Source of the DNA: Tribonema minus
Taxonomy: Eukaryota > Sar > Xanthophyceae > Tribonematales > Tribonemataceae
Reading direction: 5' to 3'
DNA: 64,000 bases
Assembly: GCA_017506865.1 (NCBI GenBank)
Contig: JAFCMP010000511.1
Coordinates: forward strand, 62,001-126,000
Below the pieces are notes generated by a model, which worked only from the letters and a program-made list of their open reading frames with translations, searched no databases and was not told the origin of the DNA. The position numbers were made by a program, and so were the translations under genes. How positions within the stretch are numbered: position 1 is the first letter of the stretch; the number at the start of each line of letters is the position of its first letter. Shown here in pieces: positions 1 to 11,900 of the stretch.

Positions 1-511
1 ATCGGCGCGCTCTCGTCACGCCCTGCGTCTGCATCTTGAGCACCTGCGCCAGCGCAGCGTGCCCCTCATGAAGCCAGGTGCCCCGCACTCGTGAAGTTGA
101 AGGGGGCAAGGGGGACGCTGTGCCCCCCCGTACGCCGCCATGTGCCAGCGTTTGCACGGCTGCTGGGCTCCAGCAAACACGTAGGGCCAGGGTTGGGGTT
201 AGGTTGCACACTAGGTCAGGGTCAGGTAAACACCGGGCAAGCTGGCAAAGCATCACTGCACCGGCCGACGCAGGGCACATTGGCCATGAATTCGTGATGC
301 CGCACTTGATGGCCCACTGACGTCGCCTTAAGTTGACCCAGTATTGCTGGTCTCACTCGATGGACAGCAACGGCAAAAGCGGTATCAACTTGCGGTTCTG
401 CCCCCCAGACCTAGCTTCGCCTCACCTGTCGGAGAGTCACCGTGGATTGATCTCAACTGGCTGTACCCCCCCCCCTCCCCCCCCCGCCGCCCCCCCTTTC
501 CATTCTTGCAG
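1..511. other. Left-edge region, no resolved gene
   Basis: Bases 1-80 are open on both strands with codon-like composition: a + reading ending at a possible donor (GTGCCC at 85) and a - reading beginning near base 70. Neither joins in phase to the exon at 512, so neither is called. The rest has no convincing coding frame. It includes C-runs at 466-497 that form the polypyrimidine tract of the next exon. Confidence 0.4.
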
Positions 512-623
512 AGGCTGGTTCTTTTACAACAAGACGTGGACGGGCAGCGGCGACTGGCCACTCAAGACGCCCAAAGAGAAGAAGGCATTCGCCGACTCCG
601 TGTTCAAGTACGGCAGCCGATGA
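512..623 (+). CDS. C-terminal exon of an unidentified protein
   Basis: I do not recognise this protein. The exon follows a long C/T tract and the acceptor TTCTTGCAG, and encodes 36 residues before TGA at 621-623. Almost every codon ends in G or C, which singles out this frame over the two others open here. The segment is aromatic and basic (starts GWFFYNKTW, ends VFKYGSR), so it is likely the tail of a folded protein rather than low-complexity sequence. Upstream exons lie in an unresolved part of the window or off its left edge. It needs two nucleotides of a codon from the previous exon. Confidence 0.5.
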
Positions 624-639
624 TTGTCATCGCTGCGCC

Positions 640-835
640 GAAGAACTGCCATCTCTGGTATCGGCAAGGGGCCACCCCCCGACCCCACCCAGAGAGCTGC
701 GGTCTCAGGTATTGGCAGCCCCCCCCCTGCACGCCTGCCCCCCCAGAGGCTACCGTCTCTGGTATTGGCAGGGGGCTCCCCCCCGCCTCCAAGAGAGCCA
801 CCGTGTCTGGCATTGGCAGGGGGGTAGTGCAGAGG
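640..835. repeat. Minisatellite, about four ~50-bp units
   Basis: Four imperfect copies of a core like 'ccgtctctggtattggcag' begin near 645, 697, 747 and 799, separated by C/G-rich spacers. It lies in the 3' flank of the gene whose stop is at 623. It has no coding signal. Confidence 0.75.
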
Positions 836-921
836 CACGGATGATGGGAACAGAGCCCCTGTAAGTTGCATATTGCGGTGCTACAGTAGTGCCGCGCGCT
901 GCCGTCGCCTCCTCCTCCCTT

Positions 922-2130
922 GATGCACTTCCCCAGCACAGCCCTCCCGGTCGAGTCGCCCTCAGCACACGCAGGATCAATCTGATACCTCCCGTAGAGA
1001 GGTGTGGCAGCTGCCTCCCGTCTTCGCGCCGCACTGCACTGTTGAAGTAGGGCGGCACTCGTAGTTGAACTCCCACATTCCCCATAGTAACCCTCCCCCT
1101 TCCCCCCCCACCGACTTCCTGTCGCTTTGGTCCATGGCGCCCTGGGTCTTGGCCCGGCGCCGCTGTGCCCTCCGAGTGCGAGCGCTTTGGTGCTGCACAC
1201 ACTCTGTTGGTTGCACGTAAAGCAGTCCGCCGTTTTACAACAAACTTATCGATCGCCGAATCTGAGCTTAAAAGCGGGCCGAAAGGCTGCCCTACGATAT
1301 TTCTCCTCAGGGACTGTTCTGTGGTCTCCTGCTGTTGATTATGCCTGCTGCTTGATCGCACGCGCACTGTGCATGCAACGCATCGTCCAGGCGTACGCAA
1401 AGGGGATGCACGGAAATAGCAGGCGCGCGCTGTCGTGCGCTGGTGCGACGAGCTGCGTCACCGCCGCTGCCGTTCTCCCTGCGAACTGTCTTTCGCTCGG
1501 CGCGTCGGCGTCGCCCATCGCACCATGTGTTGACAGTCGCCGCATCACGCATGCGCAAGGCCCAACTCAAGGTGGAGATGCCGTATGCGTGCATTGCAAA
1601 GGCAGGCACAAATGCATAGAAGTTGCAGATCGCAGCATCACGCAGCAACGCCTCAAGAGAGCACCTGAGCTGCGCGCTTGTATTGCTGTGCAAGGCGCGT
1701 CACCGTGGGCAGTTGATCTGGCAACGGAAGCACGAATGTGGATCGTGCAGCCCGCGAAGGAGGGGGAGGGGGGCTTGGGCTTGCTTGCTGCATCCGCCTG
1801 AAGGTATTTCGGATGGCAGCAGAGCGCCTTGAGCACCGTTAGCCAAACATTGATACCATCTCTATGACGCTGAGGCCGCTGGCGGCGCAGCTGCACTTGT
1901 GAGCGCCCTCAGCAGCATGCGAATCGCAGGCGGCACCGCCCGCTCACCATGCCAAAGCTATCACGCGGACTTGCGAACGCGTGCAGCATCGCACGGCGCC
2001 ATTGCTCAGCGAGTACGTGCGCCCCCGCGGGCCTGCAGTATCAGGCCTCCTAGTGCGGCGGCGCAGCGCGGTTCCCTGGCTGCATTGCCACAGCCACATG
2101 CGTGGTTGTCGTTCGCCGTGGCAGCATGCG
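922..2130 (+). repeat. Long dispersed direct repeat, copy 1
   Basis: About 1.2 kb starting 'ttccccagcacagccctccc' recurs at 7471-8709 with high identity, differing by scattered substitutions and a few short indels. The match stops abruptly at both ends and the flanks are unrelated. No terminal inverted repeats or clear target-site duplication are visible. A reading frame of over 200 codons (1127-1801) is open in both copies, but its codon use is not like the real exons here. It may be a non-autonomous mobile element or a segmental duplication. Confidence 0.8.
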
Positions 2131-2150
2131 TTTACGTGCAACACCCTCAA

Positions 2151-2229
2151 CACCCCTGCACAATGTATACGCCCTCCAGAGGAGGGCGTATACATTGTCA
2201 GAGGAGGGCGTATACATTGTGCAGGGGTG
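2151..2229. repeat. 27-bp inverted repeat with an extra internal copy
   Basis: The arm at 2151-2177 (starts cacccctgcacaatg) is the exact reverse complement of 2203-2229. An additional copy of the inner 18 bases lies at 2181-2198, so either of two right-hand copies can pair with the left arm. It directly abuts the right end of the 1.2 kb repeat. It could be a foldback element or a mobile-element end. Confidence 0.8.
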
Positions 2230-2420
2230 TCAGGCCCTCTGAAACCCGGACCCTCCAGACCCCCCTAAAAAATCATGTACCCGAGATGACACTCTAGAGG
2301 GTCTGTCAGGGTGTTGCCCCACGACCTTGCACAATGCCCCTGCACCACCTGTGTGACGAGTCAGCAAAAAAATCACATAATAATTGCTCTGGCATGGCAA
2401 AGTGGTTGTTCACTACTCGT

Positions 2421-2430
2421 AATTATATAA
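2421..2430 (+). promoter_or_regulatory. TATA-like box
   Basis: AATTATATAA lies in a locally AT-rich stretch 44 nt before the ATG at 2474. Spacing and composition fit a core promoter for the small reading frame that follows. There is no other support. Confidence 0.3.
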
Positions 2431-2473
2431 GCGTGACATAGCAAATTCATCAGTCTGCGATATCAGGCGCGAC

Positions 2474-2602
2474 ATGGCGGACACTCTTGGCGCAGTGCGC
2501 ATGGAGAAGATCGATCACCAGTGCTGGTTCAACGCTGTGGACATCGGATCTGCTGTTGGGCATACATCATACAGGCAACTGGCAATTACACAGGTGACCT
2601 GA
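2474..2602 (+). CDS. Small Bro-N-like reading frame or first exon
   Basis: An ATG opens a 42-codon frame ending TGA at 2600-2602. The middle of the peptide (HQCWFNAVDIGSAVGHTSY) follows the pattern of Bro-N/KilA-type DNA-binding domains of large DNA viruses and phages, where a tryptophan/phenylalanine is followed by a D-I/V helix and a 'G-Y/H-x-x-x-x-A-I' helix. CAG|GTGACC at 2591-2599 could instead be a splice donor, making this a first exon. Known: large DNA viruses infect and integrate into stramenopile algae. Inference: it may be a viral-type relic next to a mobile-like repeat. The domain assignment is by eye only. Confidence 0.35.
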   Translation: MADTLGAVRMEKIDHQCWFNAVDIGSAVGHTSYRQLAITQVT

Positions 2603-2870
2603 AACAGAAGCACACATTTGAAAAACTGAGTGTGGACCACACCAGTTTTGTGTTCTAAATTTTTAAAAAAAGGCATTGTGCACTTCTGCACAACGAGCGC
2701 GTCAACTCGTCAACTGTATTCCAGCTTTGTCCTTGGGACTCCCCCCTACATACCCCCCTATTTGAAGGGTCAATGGGGGGAAGGAAGGGGGGGCCCCAGG
2801 GACAAATTCCGGCTTTGCAAAGCGTACAACGAATGTGTGCTCATGCACACCAAGCTTCTGCTTCACGTTT
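2603..2870. other. Intergenic, no gene seen
   Basis: Short T- and G-rich runs and a stretch of nearly identical CCCC/GGGG homopolymers. No coding signal was found. It is the 3' flank of the - gene that ends at 2871. Confidence 0.5.
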
Positions 2871-5800
2871 CTAGCATGATGGTATCTCCTCTGCCCAGCC
2901 TGTCGACTGTGTGCGACGCGGGAGCGTTGCTTCCTGCACGACACGCCGCTGCCTCCATAGCACTGCGTACATGATGATGGCGGTTGCCGTAAGCGCCACC
3001 GCGAGGTTTGTCCACATGAGAATCTCTGCAACCGGATCATAGACCGTGGCAAATGTGGTCGACACAGGCGCCACGATGCGATAACCATCGTCCGCCGCTG
3101 CCTCGTTGTACACCCATGTGATCTCCGCGGATGACCCGTCGGGATTGTTGGCCTTGGCTTTCACATGCCCCACGGCGGCCATCACTGCAGGCAATGCAAT
3201 GGCAACAAAGCTGGCGAGGGCGACCGCCACCCTTGCAATCCATTGCGGCGCAGCCTTGCGCACGACGTGGTCAATCTCTTTGCGGCTCGCATCTGCGGAA
3301 GCACGAGCGGCGCCGGCAGAAGTTTAGCACCTGAGAGGTAAACACACAAATTTTGCGATGGCTGCGCGTTTCTCTGAGAGGAAAAGCAAGACATAAGGCA
3401 CTCGATCTGCACAAAGCGCCACGCCCACTACTGTACTCGGCAGCGGACAGAACTTCAAGTTTTTGAGCGCAGTATTGTGATGCAATTTCGAGACACAGGT
3501 GTACATTTAACTGAGTATGCGATGCCATTGGAATCACGCGTTTTCTGTTGCTTACATGTAGCTATGACGGCCACCAAGGTGGTGCTCAGTAACATCAGAG
3601 CCCCGGTCCATGTCAATGTCTCATCGGCCGTTGACAACTCCAACACCAGCTGCTTTTGTATGGTAACTGTTGCCGAGCGCAGTAGAGCTTCGATGGCAGC
3701 CTGCATGGCATTCGATGAGAGTAGTGGGTATCCACTGAAACCTCTTAGCGTAGACAATTTTGAAAGAAAACATAGTATTACACCAAAGGCAAAGGCATGA
3801 TGAATGTATGCACTCACGAAATGCACAAGAATGTGAAGCCGTTTGACTTTAAATTGCTGAGGAGGGTCGTCTAAAAATTGGCAGCGGCACCACACATCGC
3901 AAAGCTATAGCTTATCTTGCGCACTTCATGTCGTATTATGGTCACTGAAGTATGTAATAGAACTGATCCGCAACTCAGCTGTATTAAGTCTTTTATGTCA
4001 GGCAGCATATTATTAAATTAAATGTTAACAATTGCGCTCCAAGCGACTGACCTGTACCGGTCAGACCAAAAGCTGCTTGGTTGAACCACGCTGACGTTGA
4101 TGTGTTGGTCCAGCTTACAATTAGTTGGTCCGTCATCTCCGCACCAGATGACGCTGGCACTTTGGCTGATGAACGTACTGGCCCCCAGCCGTAATCGCGC
4201 CAGGTGGTTATGCAGTCGCGCATGTTGCTGGTGGTGCCGTTCCGCAATACCACGGTGACTATCCAGTGGTCATTGCCGGGCCGCGTGCACCAAGGCATGA
4301 CATCCAATGTTGACATATCAACGAGGTTTAGAAGCAGCTCCGCTGCGCTCACGCCTACAGTTGCTGGGTCGTCCTCCTGCATGAAGTTGAGGTACTCGGG
4401 TGCCGGGCCCTCTGGTGTCCAACCCAAAGGGTCCGTGATGTTGAACACGACCACGGGCGCGTGACCTATCATTACAGCTGTTGCAGGCACGCTCTGATGT
4501 GTCATAAGCCCGCCGTGTTGGTCGACTACGCTGCATACGTCCACCACGCTGGGGCCGGCAGCAAACGTGTTGACGCAGATGCTGTTTGCACCCCAGTAAT
4601 AGAGCGTGGTGTATAAATTTAACTCGGGGCGTGGGTCCGGGACCATAGTGGTGAGAGTTGGGTCATTTGCATTGATGGCGCCAATGTTGTCGAGTATTGC
4701 CTTCGTGCTGCGCACAGGTCCCCGAATATTCTCGTTGTACTCCACAAGCGGCTTGCCGGCCAGATTAATCCAAGCCTGCGGCAGATACGAGTCGAAGATT
4801 AGGACTTGAGTAGGCTCACAGTCGTCGCTTGGTCCCAACCCATGTCGTCCATGAATGAATGCACGAACGGTATCACGGTGGCGCAGGTGCTGCTGTCCCC
4901 GTTGAGATGGTAGCTGCCCAGGCGCAGCTTGCTCCAGTTGAAGTTCTTGTTGTTGGAAAGGATGCGGGCTAGACTACCGAGATCCGATATGAGCGGCGGT
5001 GGCCGTGACCACTGTGGCTCCTCTGGCATTGTCCATGCCACCTTCTGCACATCGTAGAGCGAGCCGCTGACTTGAGGTGATGTGTTGCTCGTCATGCGCG
5101 GGTCGAGGAAGCTGGTGGGCAGCGCCAGTAGGGTGAAGGGCAGCCGAGTGTAACCGATGGCAAGCGTGGGCGTGTTGGCGTCGTGCGTGTCGGTTGTGCC
5201 AGACATGACATGTATGAGGTCTGCCAGAACCTTGCACTTGGCGTCGGAGCACAGGAACATGTCCACCTGGGCAGGTACGGGGGGGGGGGGTAAGCGCGGC
5301 GGTTCAACAGCTCATGTCAGTAGTACAAATATGGCTGTATCTCACGTTCGCGAACAGCATTAAATGTAGCATTTGTTGGGCTGTTTGTTGGGCTGCACCG
5401 ACATGGTCCCAGGCCATCTACACTAGCATCGCTCAGTGACAACTCTGCAGCAGACACCGCTGGAGCATTTTTGGCACTACAAATTGAATGCTGTGCCCCT
5501 CATACCTGTGAGGACGCCGTGATGTGTTTAGCAATGTCCATGCGAGAGGTCTGCTCCGTGGCATTGAACAGAAAATCGGCAACCATACCCATGACGCCAG
5601 GATCGGTGCTCAAGGCGGGTTCATCTGCGTCAGGAAGAGAGCGGGTCACCGTCGTTACAATCGCAGTGACTCGGAGCCTTTACATCAATGACAGGTCGTA
5701 GATGTGCCTTGCTGCACATGCCAGCCACTTTGCTAACTGTTGAATGATACCAGAATCTGAGGCGAACTGGCAGCTTCAGATTGGAACACACGCTGGTAGC

Positions 5801-6330
5801 AACGCTGCAGCTCATGGCACACACACTGCAGCACATGATGGCACACACACTTTCTTCGGCGTCTTCATCTTCTCACACAGTGTCTCGCGCACACGGTGAT
5901 GCAAGAAACTCTTGTACAGATCACATCTGCGCGATCATCACACAAACCACTGGCACACCCTCACACGATCGTTTAACACCTGGTTCTTGAAGTCCAGACA
6001 TGTATGGCATTCCATACATGTACCGCATTTATTCATTTGTGATGGCCATGAGAACGTCCATATTATGGACGTAGATGAGCTGCCCTCATTCTTACCTGGT
6101 CCAAACCCGCGGAAGCGCGCCGCCGCCAGTGCATCCGTGGCTGAGCCGAGCTGGAACCCTTTGACCAGGGTGCACACGCCCGCGAGCTGCCCAGCAGAGA
6201 AGCCGGCGTTGCAAAACACGTTGCCAGAAGCGCCGAAGGTGTTGGGCTTGGCGAGGTTTGATACCGTGACGAGCGCCTGCGCTGCCACTGCCAGGTAGCA
6301 GAACGCCAGCGCGATTGTATAGAGGGCCAT
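2871..6330 (-). CDS. 710-aa membrane protein with large extracytoplasmic domain, six exons
   Basis: I do not recognise the family. Exons on the minus strand: 6330-6096, 5624-5506, 5266-4820, 4775-4052, 3741-3556, 3292-2871. All donors are GT, all acceptors AG, phases match, and the sum is 711 codons with TAG at 2873-2871. Residues 1-20 look like a signal peptide (MALYTIALAFCYLAVAAQA). Residues ~20-550 are a Cys-, Trp- and Asn-containing ectodomain with several N-x-S/T sites. Hydrophobic segments lie at ~553-570, ~588-612 and ~661-683, followed by a short basic tail. The likely topology is a secretory-route protein anchored by three C-terminal helices. Its partner and role cannot be inferred. 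The intron at 4776-4819 is only 44 nt. Confidence 0.8.
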
Positions 6331-7470
6331 CAGCTGTGCTGTCCGATTGCCAGACCGAGGCGCTGGAGCCACCCGGGGCCTATCGTCACTTGCTCTCCTC
6401 CTTCCTGGTCTACCTGGTTGCTGCTGCCTGCGAGTTGTGCACCTGCTTTGCCGCCGGGCCGGGCGGTGCCTGCTGCTGACTTTCTCGTAGTGCAGTGCAG
6501 CAGAGCGTGCATGTGCTGCCGTGCTGCACCTGCTGCTGCTTTTACGTATGTACACAGAGCTGTACACTGCTTGTCCACGGATTCCAGAGAATTCGCGGAT
6601 TTCCTCGCTAAAAAAGCGCCCCACTTACATCGCCATTACATCGCCATTACATCGCGTACTGGCAGCGGCGGAGGTACATTACACATCGCGGCATTTGGGT
6701 GTCACAGCCTACCATGCCCGGTGGCCTGAGTGGGCGCTGCATGGCACACAAATTTGTTAGCTTGGGGCGGCACACTGCTGCATTGCTTGGCTTGTTCTCG
6801 GGGTGCACGGTGGCTTGCAAGGTGCACTTGCTATTATGCAGCAAGTGCTGAGTTTGCGTAGCACGTTTTGTTTATCAGCTCCTATAACATGTGGACACCT
6901 GGTGTCTGAGCAACGGTGCGGATGTGCTACTGTTGGCCATGCATGGGGGTTTAAACTATAATTGTTGCCCGAATCATTGGTCCCAGAATTCAGCAGGAAT
7001 CTAATTCTGCAAATACATTAATCCCTCTTGCTGTATTGGTTACGTGCAGTTCGCATTGTAAAAGCACATCTCAGATTTTGTGCGCAAATGCAGCAATGGA
7101 CTCTCACCATTGTGGACACATGTGGGCACCATAACATGGCAGATTGGTGCTGCTTTTGCACGATTCCGCAACTGTGCCCTTGCAGCGGCTGTCACATGTG
7201 CTGCGCCGCATGTCTTTATGACTCTGCACGCCAGGCACTGACAAATTTTAGGCATGAAGCCGCGCTGCGCGCGGCGAGTACGCCCGTGGCGGCGGCAGCG
7301 AATTTCAGCCGAAATCTCCTCTTTTTCCCCTCTTTCTTTTCTTCCCCTTTTTTTTCCTTTCTTTCCCCTCAAACCCACATGTGTGTACACTGCTAATTTG
7401 CCGAATTCGCATTCAAAGCCCCCGGGGGGTCTACATCGGGGGACAAAATTGTAATTGGTGGGTCAACATG
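6331..7470. other. Upstream region of the 710-aa gene, no gene seen
   Basis: Holds the 5' flank and presumed promoter of the gene starting at 6330, then mixed sequence ending in a T/C-rich stretch at 7318-7372. Open frames here lack coding composition and splice support. Confidence 0.5.
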
Positions 7471-8709
7471 CAGTTCCCCAGCACAGCCCTCCCGGTCGAG
7501 TCGCCCTCAGCACACGCAGGATCAATCTGATACCTCCCTTAGAAAGGTGTGGCAGCTGCCTCCCGTCTGCGCGCCGCACCGCACTGTTGAAGTAGGGCGG
7601 CACTCGCAGCTGAATTCCCCACATTCCCCATTAGTAACCTCCCCCCCCCCCCCCCCACCGACTTCCTGTCGCTTTGGTCCATGGCGCCCTGGGTCTTGGC
7701 CCGCCGCCGCTGTGCCCTCCGAGTGCGAGCGCTTTGGTGCTGCACACACTCTGTTGGTTGCACGTAAAGCGGCCCGCCGTTTTACAACAAACTTAACAAC
7801 GAACTTATCGATCGCCGAATCTGAGCTTAAAGAGGCGGGCCGAAAGGCTGCCCTACGATATGTTCCATGGTTCTCCTCACATCCTGGGACTGTTCTGTGG
7901 TCTCCCGCTGTTGATGATGCCTGCTGCTTGATCGCACGCGCACTGTGCATGCAACACATCGTCCAGGCGTACGCACGGCGGATGCGCGGAAATGGCAGGC
8001 GCGCGCTGTCGTGCGCTGGTGCGACGAGCTGCGTCGCCGCCGCTGCCGTTCTCCCTGCGAACTGTCTTTCGCTCGGCGCGTCGGCGTCGCCCATCGCGCC
8101 ATGTGTTGACAGTCGCCGCATCACGCATGCGCAAGGCCCAACTCAAGGTGGAGATGCCGTATGCGTGCATTGCAAAGGCAGGCACAAATGCATAGAAGTT
8201 GCAGATCGCAGCATCACGCAGCAACGCCTCAAGAGAGCACCTGAACTGCGCGCTTGTATTGCTGTGCAAGGCGCGTCACCGTGGGCAGTTGATATGGCAA
8301 TGGAAGCACGAATGTGGATCGTGCAGCCCGCAAAGGGGGGGGAGGGGGGCTTGCGCTTGCTTGCTGCATCCGCATGAAGGTGTGTCGGGTGGCAGCAGCG
8401 CGACTTGAGCACCGTTAGCCAAATGTTGATACCATCTCTATGATGCTGAGGCCGCTGGCGGCGCAGCTGCACTAGTGAGCGCCCTCAGCAGCATGCGAAC
8501 CGCAGGCGGCACCGCCCGCTCACCAGGCCAAAGCTATCACGCGGACTTGCGAACGCGTGCAGCATCGCACGGCGCCATTGCTCAGCGAGTACGTGCGCCC
8601 CCGCGGGCCTGCAGTATCAGGCCTCTTTGTGTGGCGGCGCAGCGCGGTTCCCTGGCTGCATTGCCACAGCCACACACATGCGTGGTCGTCGTTTACCGTG
8701 GCAGCATGC
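7471..8709 (+). repeat. Long dispersed direct repeat, copy 2
   Basis: Second copy of the element at 922-2130, in the same orientation, about 6.55 kb away. Relative to copy 1 it has small insertions (for example near 7795 and 7865) and a longer C-run at 7638-7656. Past 8709 the sequence diverges completely from copy 1. It ends ~200 bp beyond the 3' end of TRM1. Confidence 0.8.
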
Positions 8710-8911
8710 GCGGCTGTCGTTCACCGCAGCAGCTCAAAGCGTGCTGCAGCAGGTTCCTGCGTTGCGTATGCGCCCGCGCACCGCAGCTTCAGAGTGGCGA
8801 GCGCGGGGCCGGCACAGAAGCCAGCTCAAGAGCGCGTGCCGCTGCCGCGCGTACATCATGGCATCAGCACCGGCATGCTGCTTCATCAGTTGTTTCCAAC
8901 CGCAGCTTTCT

Positions 8912-11900
8912 TCAAGACCCCCCCGCCACCGCGGCCGCCGCCGCTACCGCCGCCGCCGCCGCCGCTGGCACTGGCGCCACCGCCGCCGCCGCCGTTGGCG
9001 ATGCCGCCGCCGCGCCGCGCCCGTCCGTCCCAAAGTCCACCTCCAGCAGCGGCGCCCGCGCCAGGATCTGCCGTGCGACCCCCTCCCTCTCCGCGCTGCC
9101 GCCGTCGCTGCTGCCGCCGCCGCCGCGCGCCAGTGCCGCCGGCGGGTGTGCGCGCGCCCAGCACCGCATGACGTCCCACACGGCGGCGCTCGGCGCGTCC
9201 GTCTTGATCGCCGTGGGCTCGCGGTGCGAGGCGCTCGCGCGGTAGCCAGCGCCGCGCAGCGCCGCCACGACGGTGGACGGCGGCGGCGGCGCGCCGAGGC
9301 GCAGCGCGCGTGCTAGGTCGCGCGTGCGGTAGTATAGGGCTATATCCGGCAGCTCCGCGGCGGCGGCGCGCAGCAGCGCGGCGAGGCGCGCGCGCGTGCG
9401 CAGCCGCGCCGCCACGCCGGCGATGCCGCCACCGCCGCCGCTGCTGCTGCCGCCGCTTTCGCTAGTGCTGCCGCTGTCACTGCTGCCGCCGCCACCGCCG
9501 CCACTACTGGCGCTGTTGCTGCTGCCGTCGCCGCCGCTGCCGCTGCTGCTGCCGCCGTCTGGCGCCACCACCGCCGCCAGCAGCCGCTCCACCCACGCCG
9601 CGCTGTGCAGCGCGCCGGACCAGATGGGGCCCGCCACGAGCAGCGGCGCGCCGGTCTCGGGGCACGCCGACGGGATGGCGCCCGCTACGGCGGCGGCGCC
9701 GAGCGGCAGAAGCGCAAACGTTGGGCACGCCGTCGACTGCAGCACGAGCGCGGCGGTGCTGCCGGCGGCGGCGGCGGCGGCGGCGGCGCCGCGGCGCACG
9801 CGCACAAACACGCGCACGTAGTGGTCGAGGCTCACGCTGAGCAGCGGCTCGATGCGCCGGCCGCGGCGCGCGGCGGCGGCGGACGCGGCGTGCAGCAGCA
9901 CGCGCAGCGCCGACTCGGCGTGGTAGCCGCCGCGCGGCGCGTAGGAGCCGTAGCGCTGCAGCGCCGTCTCCGGCTGCGTTTTCGCGGGCGGCAGCATGGG
10001 GAGTTGAGGTTTGAAGTGCAAATTACGGGGGGTTCAAGTACGCGCGACGTCGGGTACACAGAGGTTAGATGATCGATAGGCAGGGAGTGAGCGTGTGCAG
10101 GCTTTGAGGTTCGCAGCCTGCGTTTGGCGGGGGGATGCTCGCCCGCACCCTGAGTTTTGTAGGGTTGATATTAGGTGGACCGTGACACTGCACTGTAAAC
10201 CTCTTTGGTACGAGTGCATACTCGAAGCATCTACGCATGCACACCACGTATTCTGCAGAGCAGACACACACACACACGCAGACGCGCGCGAAGCACGCAC
10301 GCACGCTTTACGCACCTGCGCGCCCGCCAGCACTGCCATGTCGGTGCACGTCACGCACAGCAGGCCGCCGTCGCGCAGCGCGCCGCACGCGCCCTCGAGC
10401 CACGGCGCCGCCGTGCCAAACGGATCCACATCAACGACATCGTAGCGGTCGCCCTCGGCTGCAGCGGAAGCAGCGCTCAGTACATCGTGCAGGTCGCGCT
10501 GCGAGACGGTGAGCCGCGTCGGCGGCAGTCCGAGGCGTGCGGCGGCGGCCCTGGCGGCGCAGCGCAGAAGGCGCGTGTGGGGGCGAGGGCGGCGCTGTGA
10601 GGACGGTTTTTGGCGGTGGGGTAGGTATATGCCGGGCACGCGCGCAGTATGCCACATGGGGAGCGCCCCCCCCGCCACCCCCCCCCGCAAATTGATCAAA
10701 CGGTTTGCCAGCGCGTCACTGCAGCGCAGCGGCGCGGCGCGGCGCAGCAGGCGCGCACGGGGGCGAGGGCGGCGCTGTGAGAGCTGGGCGGGTGATGCGG
10801 TGTGCATGTATACGTGCGACGGTGCTGTGCGCCCTGGTGCTGTCGATGCAACGCATCTCGAAACCTGTACGTAGGTGTTGCCGACACAACGCATCTCGGT
10901 ACCTGTGCGTACAACGCATCCATCTCGGTACCTGTACGTGCGGCGCGGCGCAGTACGCGCGCACGCGGACGAGGGCGGCGCTGTGAGACCCAGGCGCGCG
11001 ATGCGGTACGCAGGGGAACGGCTGAACGACTCTGCGCTGCTTGCTCACTGGGGATGGTGGCGGCGCGGCGTGCGATGCGCGGGGGCGCGAGCGACGCTGA
11101 GAGACTCAAGTGGGCGATGGCATGCATGTGTTCTGTGGCGATGCACGCGAGCCGGGCGCGCGCGGTATGCGACACGAGCAGCAGTGAACCGCGCCCCCCT
11201 TCCCCTCTCATTCCCCCAGGGCCGTTCCGGGGCGGCAAAAACGTTTCTTTTGGGCGCGGCGCGCGCGGGGGCGAGGGCGGCGCTGTGAGAGCTGGGCGGG
11301 TGATGCGGTATGTATGTATTTGACGCGAGCTGGGCTGGGCGCGCACGCGCAGAATGCCACACGGGAGCGCCACACCACGTCCCCCGCACCCCGTGAGAGC
11401 CGCGCGCGCGCGATGGGGTAGGCATGTGTGGTGCGGCGATGCACACGAGGCAGGCGCGCGCGCAGCATGTCACACGGGAGCACCGTACCATGCCACCCTT
11501 CCCTCCTCGCCCCCCCCCGCCCCCCCCCTGCCCCCCGGGCCTGTTTGCGTCGGCACGGCGCTTCACTTGGGGCGACAGAACACGAGCGTTTACTCGTTCA
11601 CGCTTCACTTCGACAAGTGCCGCGTTCGTGGCACTGCATCGAGAACTGCAATGCGCGGGACGGAGACATGCGCAATGCGTCTGCAGCTCTGCATCTGCAC
11701 ACATCTGTGCAACACGTGCTGAGCACTGCTGTGCTGCAGTGCAGCAGCGCTCACCTTGCGGCGGCCGCGGCGGCGGCGCTGGCGTCGTTGGCGGTGGCGT
11801 GCCGCACCAGGGGGACCTCCGTCAGGTACCTGAACGCGCACGAGCGCACAAGCACGAACGCACGCGGCGTCAGCAGGCGCGGTCTGCAGCACGGTCGTTT

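Noticed and set aside
1..85. Possible exon at the left edge on either strand
   Set aside because: Both strands look weakly coding and neither matches the phase of the exon at 512.
1127..1801. Long + frame open in both 1.2 kb repeats
   Set aside because: Third codon positions are not G/C-biased like real exons here and no motif is visible. Openness in both copies follows from their identity.
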